From: Thalassoglobus sp. JC818
GTDB lineage: Bacteria > Planctomycetota > Planctomycetia > Planctomycetales > Planctomycetaceae
Assembly (NCBI RefSeq): GCF_040717535.1
Contig: NZ_JBFEFI010000014.1
Span: 1 to 64,000, forward strand
Direction: 5' to 3'
Length of the DNA: 64,000 nt
In this document: piece by piece, positions 28,747-38,426 of the stretch
Position numbering within the stretch: the stretch's first letter is position 1
How the letters are laid out: every line of letters starts with the position of its first letter
Position numbers and translations under genes: made by a program
Notes under the pieces: generated by a model
Told to the model about the DNA's origin: nothing
Databases searched by the model: none
The model's input: only the letters and a program-made list of their open reading frames with translations

Positions 28747-29948
28747 ATAGCCAGAAAAAACACTCAATAATCAACTCAAAGACGGAATCGAGGAGAGTCA
28801 TCCTCAGCTTGGTCGTTGTTGTCACAACTTCGACGAGCCTGCTGTTTCCCGTGGTTGTAGAAGCTCAGCAATCCGTTCCGCCGTTTGGGTTTCCGGAGGA
28901 TCTTTCGAGCGGGTCAGCCACGTCCTCATCGCCTGCTCCTCAGCCCGTCAAACTGACACCAGCAGGGAACAGTGCATCGCCCGGTTTAATTCCTCAGAAT
29001 GATCCGCTTCCCGAGCCAGTTCTGCTTAATGACTGGGAAGGACAAGCGTCCGAACAACCATCGCGCGACGCGTTTCTTCCTCCGAAAACACCAACACCGC
29101 AGCCACTTCCAGCCGGTGACCCGTTTGAAAATGTCCAGCAGACGCAGCCGCCAACTTCGCCGATCAATCCATCGGCTCCGGCCGTTTCGAATGGAGCTAA
29201 ACAGGCACCCGGAGCACTTCCGCTTCAGGCTCCGAACTCAACACAGAGACCACTCATGCCTGCAGGGGAAATCGACAGCCTTCCTCCTGTTCAGCAGTAT
29301 CCAAACTCAACAGGGCAGGGGAGTGAATTTCAACAGATGTCAAACAGTCGCGAAGTCTATTCGCCGCCTGCTGACAACTTCTCCAACTCTTTTGATCCAG
29401 CGCCGCAAATGGTTCCGAGTCCCGGAAACTACGGCGGGAATCCTCCCGCGCTTCAGGTCGAAGCAGCCAAAGTTAGAACGGAAGAAGTCCACGAAATTCA
29501 ATCAGGCGAGAACTATTGGACGCTGTCGAGGAAGTATTACGGGGCTGCGAGATACTTCGCTGCTCTGGCAGAATACAACCGGCATCGAATTCCGCATCCT
29601 GACCGGATGAAACCGGGGATGTACGTTCTAATTCCGGATGTCAGCATTCTCGAAGAACGATTTCCAGAAATGGCTTGGATCAACAAAGAGAGTGAAGAGC
29701 GAGCGAAACTCCCCGGAGGATTTTTCATCGACGAATCCGGGCGCCCAGCTTACCGGATCGGAAAAGGTGACACGCTCACGGACATCGCTCAAAACCATTT
29801 GGGGCGAATGACTCGTTGGACAGAGATTCACAATCTGAATCAGGACGTCCTCGGGGCTCGCGGAATCCTGAAAATCGGTATGGTCCTGCGACTTCCTCCC
29901 GATGCTTGCCAAGTCACCCTCGCACCTCCAGTCGGCAATTACCGATAG
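28743..29948 (+). CDS. LysM-domain envelope protein
   Basis: This 401-residue protein has a hydrophobic signal or anchor region (about 18-40). A long Pro/Gln/Ser-rich, probably disordered linker (about 45-240) follows. Then come two LysM-like modules: VHEIQSGENYWTLSRKYYG with AEYNR (about 245-290) and YRIGKGDTLTDIAQNHLG with IHNLN (about 333-375). LysM modules bind glycan chains of peptidoglycan. The gene overlaps rsmH by four bases and precedes ftsL-like and ftsI genes. That suggests a role in septal or wall organisation, which is inference from context. Confidence 0.88.
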   Translation: MNSQKKHSIINSKTESRRVILSLVVVVTTSTSLLFPVVVEAQQSVPPFGFPEDLSSGSATSSSPAPQPVKLTPAGNSASPGLIPQNDPLPEPVLLNDWEGQASEQPSRDAFLPPKTPTPQPLPAGDPFENVQQTQPPTSPINPSAPAVSNGAKQAPGALPLQAPNSTQRPLMPAGEIDSLPPVQQYPNSTGQGSEFQQMSNSREVYSPPADNFSNSFDPAPQMVPSPGNYGGNPPALQVEAAKVRTEEVHEIQSGENYWTLSRKYYGAARYFAALAEYNRHRIPHPDRMKPGMYVLIPDVSILEERFPEMAWINKESEERAKLPGGFFIDESGRPAYRIGKGDTLTDIAQNHLGRMTRWTEIHNLNQDVLGARGILKIGMVLRLPPDACQVTLAPPVGNYR

Positions 29949-30139
29949 AAGAATAAGCAGCGAATCAAAAACCTGCTGCTTTGACGTGCCAGAAAATTCA
30001 AACACTCTTCATGAACTCCGGCGGTTCTGACTGTCGGAGTTCAATTGATGTGTGACGCGTTTTCGTTTCGTCGTTTTTCATCGTTCAATTTGAATCGTTT
30101 CATTCTCCAGGGAAGGAGCTATCAACTCTGGAGGACAGC

Positions 30140-30409
30140 TTGTTTTTTCGTCTGCTAGCGCTGGTTGTCGTTTTGACAGTTGTGTCTGTGGCAGAGATCT
30201 CGCTTCAGAAACGAACGCTCGCTCGAAAACGGCAAGTCAGCCAGCTCTATCAACAGCTCGACGTACTCGATACTGAACGGGCCAAACTCTTTTTGGTCAC
30301 ACAAGAATTGGGGGCAGCCCCGATTCTTCACTCTGAACTGGACCGATCTTCCCGGGATCAAGGAACCGCTTCCGCCAGCCGACTTCCGCAACATCAGAGA
30401 CGAAGATGA
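30140..30409 (+). CDS. FtsL-like small bitopic protein
   Basis: This 89-residue protein starts at TTG, with the ribosome site CTGGAGGA four bases upstream supporting that choice. It has a single N-terminal membrane helix (about 3-20) followed by a basic segment and a coiled-coil-like stretch (QVSQLYQQLDVLDTERAKLFLV). Size, topology and position directly before ftsI match the divisome protein FtsL, which is poorly conserved in sequence. The 3' end overlaps the ftsI start (ATGA). FtsL identity rests on synteny and topology rather than sequence similarity. Confidence 0.65.
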   Translation: MFFRLLALVVVLTVVSVAEISLQKRTLARKRQVSQLYQQLDVLDTERAKLFLVTQELGAAPILHSELDRSSRDQGTASASRLPQHQRRR

Positions 30410-32130
30410 GTGGTGCTGGCAGCAATCTCACGGATTCAGATCTCATCACGAAGCGGCGACAGCGTTTCGTGTCGGGGTTGATGATTATCATCTGGGGAGT
30501 CCTGGTCGGTCGGCTGGTCCAGATTCAGGTCGCTTCTGGAGATCAGTTCACATCACAGGCTTCGCGTCAGCAGATTGATGAAGTCACGATTTCAGCGCGA
30601 CCGGGAGATATCCTCGATCGACGTGGTCGGTTGCTGGCGACAACGTTGAAGGTCCCGAGCCTCTTCATCGATCCATCTCGTCTTGACGATCCGGAAACGA
30701 CAATTTCCGATTTGAGTCAGATCATCGACATCAAGACCGATCGGTTGTTGCGTCTGTTGAACGCTTATCGAACGAAGAAGTTTCTGTGGGTCAAACGACA
30801 GCTTTCTGAAGAGGAAGTGCTCTCAATTAAGGAAAGCGATCTCGATTGGAATGTCTTGGGGCTCCGAGATGAATTCAAACGATTCTACCCACAGCAAACA
30901 TTGGCTCGCCATGTTCTGGGAATTCGCGATATCGATGGTAAAGGGCGAGGCGGGATTGAGCAGTTCTTCGACAAGGATCTGAAGGGCCGATCAGGTGTCC
31001 GACGCTATGTTCGGGATGCCCGTGGGCAGATGCTTGAGATGCTCGAAGAAGTGACGATCGCCCCGGAAATGGGGACATCTATTGTTCTGACTCTCGATTC
31101 GGTCATTCAGTTGTATGCCGAACAGGCACTCGACGAGCTTGTGGAAAGAGTTCAACCATTCAGTGCGAGCACAATTGTTCTTGATCCACGAAGCGGCGAG
31201 ATTCTGGCGATGGCTTCACGCCCGAATCTCGTGCTCGATTCGGAAGACGAAATGCCATCGAATGCGTGGACGAATCACGCGATTGCATCCGCTTACGAGG
31301 CGGGATCGACGTTCAAACCGCTGGTAGCTGCCTGGGCTCTTGAGCAAAACGCCATTGAGCTGAACGAGAACTTTCACTGCGAATGGGGCGCGTATCGAAT
31401 GGGGACTCGCGTGCTCCGTGATCATCACAGCTACGGAGTCCTTGGTCTCGATGAAATCCTCATCAAGTCGAGCAACATTGGCATGGCCAAAATCGGAGAA
31501 CGCCTCGGCAACGACGAGCTTCATCAGCTGGCAATCAAGCTTGGCTTCGGTCGCCGAACCGGGATCGAACTGCCCGGAGAAGCGGGCGGAATCTTGCGAC
31601 CACTCGATCGATGGGATGATTACTCAACTGGATCAATTCCGATGGGGCACGAACTTTCGGTGACTCCAGTTCAGATGATCGCAGCCCACGCGATGCTCGC
31701 CAATCGAGGTCAGCGGGTCAGCCCGCATTTGATTCGAGACTACGTGACCGAGACTAGCTCGCCGCAACAGGTTTTGGTGTCTGAAATGATTCGACCTGAG
31801 ATAGCGAAATGGATCGTGGAAACGGCTCTCGTCGGCGTGATCGAAGAGGGGACGGGACACCGTGCGAAGATCGAAGGTCTTTCAGTCTTCGGAAAGACAG
31901 GAACCGCACAGAAGTATAATCCTGAAGGCGGCTATTTCGACGACAGGCACGTCAGCTCCTTCATCTGTGGAGCCCCCGCCGACAACCCGAGAGCGCTGGT
32001 GCTAGTGTGCGTCGACGAGCCGACTTCGGAGACGCAATCGGGCGGAACAGTGGCTGCTCCTTATGCTTCGAAGATTCTTGAAAGCACAATTCGTCAGTTA
32101 GACCTGTACGCTTCGCAAGATCGCCGTTGA
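30406..32130 (+). CDS. ftsI: Peptidoglycan transpeptidase FtsI/PBP2-like (class B penicillin-binding protein)
   Basis: This 574-residue protein has one N-terminal membrane anchor (about 22-40) and a PBP dimerisation domain beginning RPGDILDRRGRLLATT. The transpeptidase domain carries all three catalytic motifs: S301-T-F-K304, S355-S-N357 and K497-T-G499. Class B PBPs cross-link peptidoglycan peptides, and FtsI acts at the septum. Length and motif spacing are normal for FtsI, without PASTA repeats. It is the last gene of the rsmH-LysM-ftsL-like-ftsI unit. The usual murE/murF/mraY/ftsW genes do not follow, because pyrH is convergent. Confidence 0.92.
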   Translation: MSGAGSNLTDSDLITKRRQRFVSGLMIIIWGVLVGRLVQIQVASGDQFTSQASRQQIDEVTISARPGDILDRRGRLLATTLKVPSLFIDPSRLDDPETTISDLSQIIDIKTDRLLRLLNAYRTKKFLWVKRQLSEEEVLSIKESDLDWNVLGLRDEFKRFYPQQTLARHVLGIRDIDGKGRGGIEQFFDKDLKGRSGVRRYVRDARGQMLEMLEEVTIAPEMGTSIVLTLDSVIQLYAEQALDELVERVQPFSASTIVLDPRSGEILAMASRPNLVLDSEDEMPSNAWTNHAIASAYEAGSTFKPLVAAWALEQNAIELNENFHCEWGAYRMGTRVLRDHHSYGVLGLDEILIKSSNIGMAKIGERLGNDELHQLAIKLGFGRRTGIELPGEAGGILRPLDRWDDYSTGSIPMGHELSVTPVQMIAAHAMLANRGQRVSPHLIRDYVTETSSPQQVLVSEMIRPEIAKWIVETALVGVIEEGTGHRAKIEGLSVFGKTGTAQKYNPEGGYFDDRHVSSFICGAPADNPRALVLVCVDEPTSETQSGGTVAAPYASKILESTIRQLDLYASQDRR

Positions 32131-32143
32131 GGCCAACGGCGAT
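32120..32143 (+). terminator. Hairpin overlapping the ftsI stop codon
   Basis: The perfect stem ATCGCCGTTG/CAACGGCGAT with an AGGC loop overlaps the ftsI TGA. No T tract follows, so it may be a weak or Rho-assisted terminator, or a 3'-stabilising structure, between the convergent ftsI and pyrH genes. Confidence 0.45.
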
Positions 32144-32176
32144 TGCATGCGAATTGAACTCTTTCGAAGCAGCGTG

Positions 32177-32905
32177 TTAGCCGTTCTCGACGATGGTTCC
32201 GATCTTTTTGCCTTGGACCGCTCGCAGGATGTTACCCGACTGACCGAAGTTGAAGACGAGAATCGGGATGTTGTGTTCCATGCAGTGGTGAATGGCTTGT
32301 GCATCCATCACCTGCAAATTTTGATTCAGCACGTTTTGGAACGTGATTTCGGAATATCGAACGGCGTGCTCGTTCTTCTCCGGATCTTCTGAGTAGACGC
32401 CGTCGACCTTGGTCGCTTTCATGAGAATGTCTGCTCCAAGCTCACGAGCTCGAAGTGCGGCGGCTGTGTCTGTAGTAACGAACGGACTTCCGGTGCCGGC
32501 TGCCAGGATGACCACGCGTCCTTTTTCGAGGTGGCGCAAACAGCGTCGGCGAATAAAGGGTTCGGCAACGCCTTCCATGCGGATCGCTGACTGGACACGA
32601 GTCGGAACGCCGATGTTTTCGAGTGCATCCTGCAATGCGAGAGCGTTGATGACGGTCGCCAGCATTCCCATGTAATGGGCGGTCGAAGCATGGATCGCAG
32701 CGCTGACTTCAGAGAATTGTTTTCCACGGAGGATGTTGCCTCCACCACAAACGATGGCGACTTGAGTGCCGGTCTCGTGAACGGATTTGATCTCTTCCGA
32801 AATCTCGCTGACTTCGGTCATGCTGATTCCGCTTTCGCGCTCGCGGCAAAAGCTTTCTCCGGACAGCTTGAGAATCACTCGGTGAAAGTGCGGTTTTTCA
32901 GACAT
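32177..32905 (-). CDS. pyrH: Uridylate kinase PyrH
   Basis: This protein of about 242 residues belongs to the amino-acid-kinase family, with [57 protein letters not shown] and [13 protein letters not shown]. PyrH phosphorylates UMP to UDP in pyrimidine nucleotide synthesis and is cytoplasmic and hexameric. I chose the ATG at 32905 (MSEKPHF); a TTG at 32914 would add three residues. Neither has a strong ribosome site. The usual tsf/frr neighbours are absent. Instead it lies between ftsI (convergent) and the tad pilus genes. Confidence 0.93.
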   Translation of the reverse strand: MSEKPHFHRVILKLSGESFCRERESGISMTEVSEISEEIKSVHETGTQVAIVCGGGNILRGKQFSEVSAAIHASTAHYMGMLATVINALALQDALENIGVPTRVQSAIRMEGVAEPFIRRRCLRHLEKGRVVILAAGTGSPFVTTDTAAALRARELGADILMKATKVDGVYSEDPEKNEHAVRYSEITFQNVLNQNLQVMDAQAIHHCMEHNIPILVFNFGQSGNILRAVQGKKIGTIVENG

Positions 32906-33111
32906 GTCTGCCAATTCAAATCATGGAATGGAAACAGCGAGTTCTTCAACTCGCTGTCTTGAATTATGGAACGATCGATGTTTGTAATCTAACGCAATTT
33001 GTCTTAGTTCGCGCTCTTTCCCCCGTCGATCGACCGAGATTTTTCCGCGAGATCGTCAAGCGTCCGAGCGTCGGTCCCTGAGCAATTCCCTGCAGCGAAT
33101 GTCGACTTGCT

Positions 33112-34305
33112 CTATTTGAGGAAGCTAAACAGGCCGCTCTTTTTCTTCTCGGGTGGTTTCGGAGCCCCGTCACCGTTGAGCGATTCATCGATCTTCTGAG
33201 CCAGTTGCTCGATGGCCTTGGTGATTTTGGCTTTCGGAAACTCGGTCATAAGCGGTACGCCGTTGTTTCGCGACTCAATAATCGCGGCGTATTCGTTGGG
33301 AATCTGCCAGAAGACTTCGCGTCCGATGGTGTCGAGGGCTTTGTTCAGACTGATCTGAGATTCCCCGAGCCCCACGCGATTGACGACAATTTGGACCTTT
33401 GAAGAGAGTTCATGCTCGTCGAGAAACTGGTTGATCCGCACCACGTTGCGAAGGCAGGGCAGGTCGAGCTGTGTCACCACCATGATCTGATCGGCAATCT
33501 CCATAGCAGCCATGTCTAGCTGCGAGAATGATTTGCTGACGTCGATGATGAGGTGTGTGAACGTTGCTTTCAGCAGCGCGATCACTCGGCGCAGTTCGTC
33601 CGGAGTCAGTGGAGCACTGTGATCCATATGCACAGGACGTGGGAGCAAGAACGCTCCGCTCGCATGTTGTGTCAGCGACCGCTTCAACATGGAAAAATCG
33701 AGACGGCTGATGTTTTCGGCGACGTCGAGGATTGTGTAATCGGGAATAATATCGAGCCAGACGTCAGCATCGCCGAGTGCGAGATCGAGATCGATAATCG
33801 CGACACTGTTTTCAACGTTGCTCGCCAGTGCACATCCCAGATTGACAGCGAGAGAGGTACAGCCCACTCCACCGCTCGCTCCAATGACGGTCAAAACGCG
33901 AGTTGACTTCGATTTTCCATCTCGGTTTCCACTAACGTTCTGAATCCGGTCCAGAGCCGCCATGAAGTCGTCGAGATTGAGAGGAGAATGGAGAAACTCT
34001 TTAGCTCCATTTCTCATCGCCTGCAGAATCAGGCTGCCTTCTTGAGAACTGCTCACCACCAGCACATGACACTCGGGCGACTCTTGTCGCACTTCCGCGA
34101 TCGTCGCCAGCCCCTGTTGGGGATCAGCGTCGAGTGCGATCAAAGCGATGTCAGGTTGCGTTTGGGTGATGATGTCTGAAAAGAACTCGTAGCGGGAGCA
34201 CTCAGCCTCAAGCCAGACCGAATCAATTCCTAACAGCAGGTTCTTGATTGTCGTTCTCGATCCATCTCTGGGATCGACAATCGCCAATCTGACAACATTG
34301 TTCAT
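33112..34305 (-). CDS. cpaE: Tad pilus localisation ATPase-like protein CpaE/TadZ
   Basis: This 397-residue protein has an N-terminal receiver-like domain (LAIVDPRDG at the start, ALIALDADPQQG near 54-65). A MinD/ParA-type domain follows, beginning VIGASGGVGCTSLAVNLG (about 140-157). The deviant Walker A is atypical: the usual GKT/S lysine is replaced, giving GGVGCTS, as is common in TadZ/CpaE proteins. IIDLDLALGD is the second motif. CpaE/TadZ positions the Flp pilus machine at a cell pole. A good ribosome site (AAGGAG) precedes the ATG. It is the last gene of the local tad group; the ATPase cpaF and tadBC are not in this window. Confidence 0.88.
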   Translation of the reverse strand: MNNVVRLAIVDPRDGSRTTIKNLLLGIDSVWLEAECSRYEFFSDIITQTQPDIALIALDADPQQGLATIAEVRQESPECHVLVVSSSQEGSLILQAMRNGAKEFLHSPLNLDDFMAALDRIQNVSGNRDGKSKSTRVLTVIGASGGVGCTSLAVNLGCALASNVENSVAIIDLDLALGDADVWLDIIPDYTILDVAENISRLDFSMLKRSLTQHASGAFLLPRPVHMDHSAPLTPDELRRVIALLKATFTHLIIDVSKSFSQLDMAAMEIADQIMVVTQLDLPCLRNVVRINQFLDEHELSSKVQIVVNRVGLGESQISLNKALDTIGREVFWQIPNEYAAIIESRNNGVPLMTEFPKAKITKAIEQLAQKIDESLNGDGAPKPPEKKKSGLFSFLK

Positions 34306-34398
34306 GACTTCACTCCTTGTCCTGGTTGGACCCGTTGCATGGCAATCAGTTCCAACCAGGATTCACGCATCGTCTGTTCCGACATCATTTCGACATCG

Positions 34399-36150
34399 TT
34401 ACTTCTTTGGCTGGATTAGACCATGCGATTCTGGCCCCTCAGGTAGTGTTGCATATGCTTTCTGCTGACTGGCTGAGGAGTTGGAATGAATTGCTGATTC
34501 TGCCCCTGCATGATGGATACGACCAGAACGATCCGCTTCGACAGAAAATTGATACTCTGCCCGGTCGACAGATCGAGCTGCCGATCCATCGCTTTCAGCA
34601 CCAACCAGTTGCAGAAATCGTTTGGATTGTGTGCTTTGAGCAGTTTCTGGCTCGAGGGCAGGAATTGGAGTGTTGTCGCTTGGAGTCACTTCCTGATAGT
34701 GGCCGGGAGTGATGAGTCCTCCAGGATATGGGCCACAATCGGGACATTCAGGACCGTACAGAGGAACTTCGAGGAGTCCGTCGAAGTACAATTCTTTGTC
34801 CGTTGGGATGTCTGTGTGCTGTCCAGGTCCGTGTGATGGCACCTGATGTGGTCCCATTGGTGAGACCATTTGTGGTGTCACGAGGATCAACAGTTCTGTT
34901 TCACCGAAGCGGTAGTCTTTGCGGCTGAAGGCAGCACCGATCCATGGAAGTTCGCCGAGGAACGGAATCTTCTGAGTCGATCCGATGCGTGTCGTCGAAA
35001 TGAGACCACCGATCATCAGGGTTTCGCCGAATCGCATTTCCACTTGAGTGTTCACGCGGCGAACAGACAATCCTGGGACGCTGATTCCATCGACGACAAT
35101 TGAGTTGCTCACGTCGCGGTCACTGACTTCAGGAGCAATGTCGAGTCGCAGGCGGCCGTTGCCGAGAACGATCGGAACTGCTTCCATTTTGATACCGAAC
35201 TCTTTGAAGTCGATCGAAACAGCACCGACACCTTGAGGAACCAGGATCGGGAATTCACCACCGGAGAGCATCGAAGCAGGGCGTCCACTTGTTGTCACAA
35301 GTACCGGTTCTGCCAGAACTTTCGCGAGGGCTTCTGTTTGAAGTGCTTTCAAGAATCCCTGGAAAACTGTGTTGCTGCCAGTCACAGCGAAGGTGAGATC
35401 ACTCTCAGCTCCGTTGATTCCGATGGTCGGTGGACCACCGAATGGTGTTTCCAGAGAAGCGAGGTTTGCAATGCCCCCGACCGTGCTGGCGAGTGCGAAA
35501 TCCTGTCCGAGGATTGCGAAGTTGAACCCGAGGTCTCGCATCTTCGAACGCTGAATTTCCATCACTTTGACGTGCAGCTGAACCTGGCTGACACCGCCGA
35601 CGTTCATTTGAGGATGCACAGTTGGATAGAACTGTTCGGCAACTTCGATGATTTGCGGGATGTGCGTTGGATCAGTCACCCAGCCACGAAGGACAACGCC
35701 GTCGCGAAGGCCGATGGCTTCAATCGCTGATTCCGGGAAGAGTCGCTTCAGATAAGCCTGAAGTTCGCGAGTATCTGGCTCGACGAAGACTTCAATCTTG
35801 AAGATCGAATCGAATTCGTCGATGAGCTTCAGTGTTGTGACACCGGGCTGCTCAGCATGGACGCGAATCCGGTTTGGTGAAAGAGCGTTGACACTCAACA
35901 CGTCGGCATTGAAACCGTCAACGACGAGAATCCGATTGCTCAGTTCAATGACACGTGTGTCAAGATGAACGAGCTTGATGTTGGAGTCAGGAGCGGTGAC
36001 CTGAAAGATTTCCTCTCCCGGTTGCACCGACTGATCACCAGGGATCCCCGGCTCTGGCTGAGCCAACACAGGAGTGGCCAAGCACGATAGTGCGACGAGG
36101 ACCGAAAGCTTTCGGATCCATTGAACTGAATTGGCTGTAAGCTTGCGCAT
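34399..36150 (-). CDS. cpaC: Tad pilus outer-membrane secretin CpaC/RcpA
   Basis: This 583-residue protein has a signal peptide (cleavage near PVLAQPE, residue 30). The pilus/BON-like N-terminal domain includes VIELSNRILVVDGFNADVLSV. The secretin core has VQLHVKVMEIQRSKMRDLGFN, ILVPQG, VDGISVPGLSVRRVNTQVEM and GGLISTTR...LGELPWIGAAFS followed by TELLILVTPQMV. Secretins form the multimeric outer-membrane channel through which the Flp pilus passes. A GAGGTG ribosome site sits upstream. The C-terminal ~100 residues are Ser/Gln-rich and extend beyond the usual secretin end. It lies between cpaB and cpaE in normal tad order. Confidence 0.93.
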   Translation of the reverse strand: MRKLTANSVQWIRKLSVLVALSCLATPVLAQPEPGIPGDQSVQPGEEIFQVTAPDSNIKLVHLDTRVIELSNRILVVDGFNADVLSVNALSPNRIRVHAEQPGVTTLKLIDEFDSIFKIEVFVEPDTRELQAYLKRLFPESAIEAIGLRDGVVLRGWVTDPTHIPQIIEVAEQFYPTVHPQMNVGGVSQVQLHVKVMEIQRSKMRDLGFNFAILGQDFALASTVGGIANLASLETPFGGPPTIGINGAESDLTFAVTGSNTVFQGFLKALQTEALAKVLAEPVLVTTSGRPASMLSGGEFPILVPQGVGAVSIDFKEFGIKMEAVPIVLGNGRLRLDIAPEVSDRDVSNSIVVDGISVPGLSVRRVNTQVEMRFGETLMIGGLISTTRIGSTQKIPFLGELPWIGAAFSRKDYRFGETELLILVTPQMVSPMGPHQVPSHGPGQHTDIPTDKELYFDGLLEVPLYGPECPDCGPYPGGLITPGHYQEVTPSDNTPIPALEPETAQSTQSKRFLQLVGAESDGSAARSVDRAEYQFSVEADRSGRIHHAGAESAIHSNSSASQQKAYATLPEGPESHGLIQPKK

Positions 36151-36313
36151 CCATGCACCTCGGGATTGTAGACGCCTGCTGGTTGGCGGAGTGGCTCACG
36201 AGTGAACCACCCCGCCTGGACCGGCAAAAATCATCCATGTACTCGAAATTATTCCTCGACAAAGTCGAGTCAGTTATGGAGTCTCAACTTCGACCCAGAT
36301 AACTCAGATCAAC

Positions 36314-37423
36314 CTAGTTGGTTGTTTGAGCTGCTGGCGGAGTTGTCTCCTGTCCCGCATCCGTTCCGTTAGGTTGCCCCCCCCAGAGTGATCGCACCGC
36401 GTCAGCGAGTGATCCGGATTCTGGAGCGACTTCCACTGCTTCCTCAGGGAGTTCAAACTCATGAGGAATCGCATCTCTTCCGTTATAAACATGAAGCGTC
36501 CACTTAGGAGTCTCTTTGACTGGTGGAACGACTTCTGGCTCTTCAATCACTGGTGCAACGACAGCAGGTTCTTCTACGGCGGCTAAGAGATTGTTGACTT
36601 CTTCGACTTCATGAACAGGTTCGACGACTTCGTCAATATCAAACAGGTTCTCGTCGGCATTGGACAGGTACTGATCGGCATAAAGTGGCCGTTCGTTGAT
36701 CCCCATCGTGCCTTCGAGCTCTTCCAGCAGGTCTTCGTCAATGTCTTTGATCTGCACGAATTCGTCATCGAGTCGGTGTCGCCAGGACAAGCTCAGGTTC
36801 CCTTTGCTTTCCGCCAGCTTCACATAGTTGACTTGTTGTGGCATCAACAGGAGCGAAACGTGGTTCGTCCGTCCGCCTTGTTCGTTGACTTCTGCACGAT
36901 CCTGAGTCTTGGCGCCAGTCGCGAAGACTTCGACGTATTCGAGCAGAGTTTTGGTTTTGGTTTGTGCTGGGCCGCGTGAATTACGTGCCTGGTAGGTCAC
37001 GAGAACGTCAACACGGTCTCCGGGAGACACAAGGTTACTGTGGGTGTTGGTTTCGGTCACAGGAATCGTGACAACTCGCATTCCCTTCGGAATCTTCATT
37101 GAGTTGCCGACGCCACCCGGTTCAGTCAGTTTGGACATAGTCACAATATCCCCGGCGAAGAGCGGAACACGTGCTCCTCGTTCGGCGAATTGTTCCCGAG
37201 TCAAAATGGCGTCTTCAGGAACAGTATCAATACTACGTGCTTGGAATGTCACTTTGTCTTCGGTCAGAACCGCCCCGGTTTCAACGGCTTCCAGGGCAAC
37301 GAGGACGTCAATGGTTTCGACCTGTTCGGTCTTGCCACCTTGCATCGCCTGTTGAACGGCCAACATGGCGACTAAGCCGCATCCTCCTGCCACGGTCAGT
37401 AACATGAGTGTCTTGGGTTTCAT
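36314..37423 (-). CDS. cpaB: Flp pilus assembly protein CpaB/RcpC
   Basis: This protein of about 369 residues starts at MKPKTLML; the GGGGAG ribosome site supports the ATG at 37423 over the longer frame. It has one N-terminal membrane segment, then an SAF domain (VETGAVLTEDKV to RVPLFAGDIVTMSKL) and the RcpC-type domain with PKGMRVVTIPVTETN and NLVSPGDRVDVLVTY. The C-terminal third is acidic and Pro-rich. CpaB/RcpC is thought to stabilise or gate the secretin pore in Tad pilus biogenesis. It sits directly upstream of cpaC. Confidence 0.9.
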   Translation of the reverse strand: MKPKTLMLLTVAGGCGLVAMLAVQQAMQGGKTEQVETIDVLVALEAVETGAVLTEDKVTFQARSIDTVPEDAILTREQFAERGARVPLFAGDIVTMSKLTEPGGVGNSMKIPKGMRVVTIPVTETNTHSNLVSPGDRVDVLVTYQARNSRGPAQTKTKTLLEYVEVFATGAKTQDRAEVNEQGGRTNHVSLLLMPQQVNYVKLAESKGNLSLSWRHRLDDEFVQIKDIDEDLLEELEGTMGINERPLYADQYLSNADENLFDIDEVVEPVHEVEEVNNLLAAVEEPAVVAPVIEEPEVVPPVKETPKWTLHVYNGRDAIPHEFELPEEAVEVAPESGSLADAVRSLWGGQPNGTDAGQETTPPAAQTTN

Positions 37424-37608
37424 TTCGGAGCTCCCCGAACTGTTGCGACTATGCCAGCGCTCCGAATCTGACACGTCAGTGTGTCAATCGGCAGGATGAG
37501 ATAGTCTGCTTCAATCTATGACGGTTATGAGGGTTAATTTGGTGACAGCGATTGTCCGCACGGCCGGGAAACTCTGCTCAAACTACGCAGGTTGACAGTC
37601 GGCAAACA

Positions 37609-37642
37609 GAAAAAGGCGACTTTCCAGGAACGGAAAGCCGCA
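37609..37642 (-). terminator. Terminator-like hairpin between cpaA and cpaB
   Basis: Read on the minus strand, the stem GCGGCTTTCC / GGAAAGTCGC with loop GTTCCT (one G-U pair) is followed by CCTTTTT. It begins 11 bases after the cpaA stop. It suggests that cpaA transcription ends or is attenuated here and that cpaB may have its own promoter in the 37424-37608 gap. Confidence 0.7.
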
Positions 37643-37652
37643 TCTTGATGTG

Positions 37653-38207
37653 TTAGTAAATCATTCCGGCGTACACGAAGTACCCGATTGATCCGATGCA
37701 GATCGGAATTCCGTAAGGCAAAAGAAGCATGCGTGGCTTTCGCTCAGCAGCGATCTCAGACAACTTGCGAGGGTCTTTGACTGTCAGAAATTCCATGATG
37801 ATCATCAGGAAGTTTCCGTAGTGCTTGTCCCAGGCTCGTTTCCACAGAACCATGATGATCGCCATCACAGCTCCGACGACCACGGTCGCGATGAAGACAT
37901 GCCAGGTGACCGTCGCGCCCAACCAGGCTCCGATTCCGGCCATCAGCTTAACATCGCCGGCTCCCATCCCGCCCACGGCATAGAGTGGCAGCAAGGTCAA
38001 GAGTCCCACTGTCATTCCCCACAGTCCGGCTCCGAGGCCATCGATTCCACCGACCCAGGCGCTGTAGGCCAATCCGGTGAAGACCATTGGGAAGGTGATC
38101 CAGTTTGGGACCTTCAGTTGTTTTCCATCAATGTATGCAGCAACGATCAGAATGACGCAAACCAGCTTCACATGCCAGTTTTCGAGGAGAAGTGTTTGCC
38201 AATCCAT
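37653..38207 (-). CDS. cpaA: Prepilin peptidase CpaA/TadV (A24 family)
   Basis: This 184-residue, all-membrane protein has the A24 aspartate motifs: a first Asp in AAYIDGKQLKVPNWIT (near residue 27) and the second in GGMGAGDVKLMAG (GxGD motif, near residue 87). CpaA/TadV cleaves the leader of Flp pilins before assembly. It lacks the N-methylation domain of larger PilD enzymes, as expected for this branch. Its genomic position between the pilin gene and cpaB fits its function. Confidence 0.92.
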   Translation of the reverse strand: MDWQTLLLENWHVKLVCVILIVAAYIDGKQLKVPNWITFPMVFTGLAYSAWVGGIDGLGAGLWGMTVGLLTLLPLYAVGGMGAGDVKLMAGIGAWLGATVTWHVFIATVVVGAVMAIIMVLWKRAWDKHYGNFLMIIMEFLTVKDPRKLSEIAAERKPRMLLLPYGIPICIGSIGYFVYAGMIY

Positions 38208-38237
38208 GTTTGCCGGCCTTTCAGTAATTATGAGGGG

Positions 38238-38354
38238 TTAAGTTTGTCCTCCGGGACTGGTCACAACGGAAAGGAATACAATGAATCCTCCAATCACGAA
38301 TGGAATGACTTCCAACAACTTGATTGCGTCCAATTCAATCCAGAAAGGAATCAT
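38238..38354 (-). CDS. 38-residue membrane mini-protein in the tad operon
   Basis: This short frame encodes 38 residues beginning MIPFWIELDAIKLLEV, followed by a hydrophobic segment (VIPFVIGGFIVFLSVV) and the tail TSPGGQT. A plausible ribosome site AGGA lies 7 bases upstream of the ATG. It sits in the same orientation between the Flp pilin and cpaA genes and fills almost the entire gap. It matches no family I know. It could be a minor pilin-like or assembly-accessory peptide, or a chance frame. The strong hairpin just upstream argues that this segment is transcribed with the operon. Confidence 0.5.
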   Translation of the reverse strand: MIPFWIELDAIKLLEVIPFVIGGFIVFLSVVTSPGGQT

Positions 38355-38426
38355 AATTCGATCCTGCAGTGTTGCGATCAGGCGATGAGCGTGGTGTTTC
38401 TTCAGGTTTCGCTAGAGTGACAGGAA

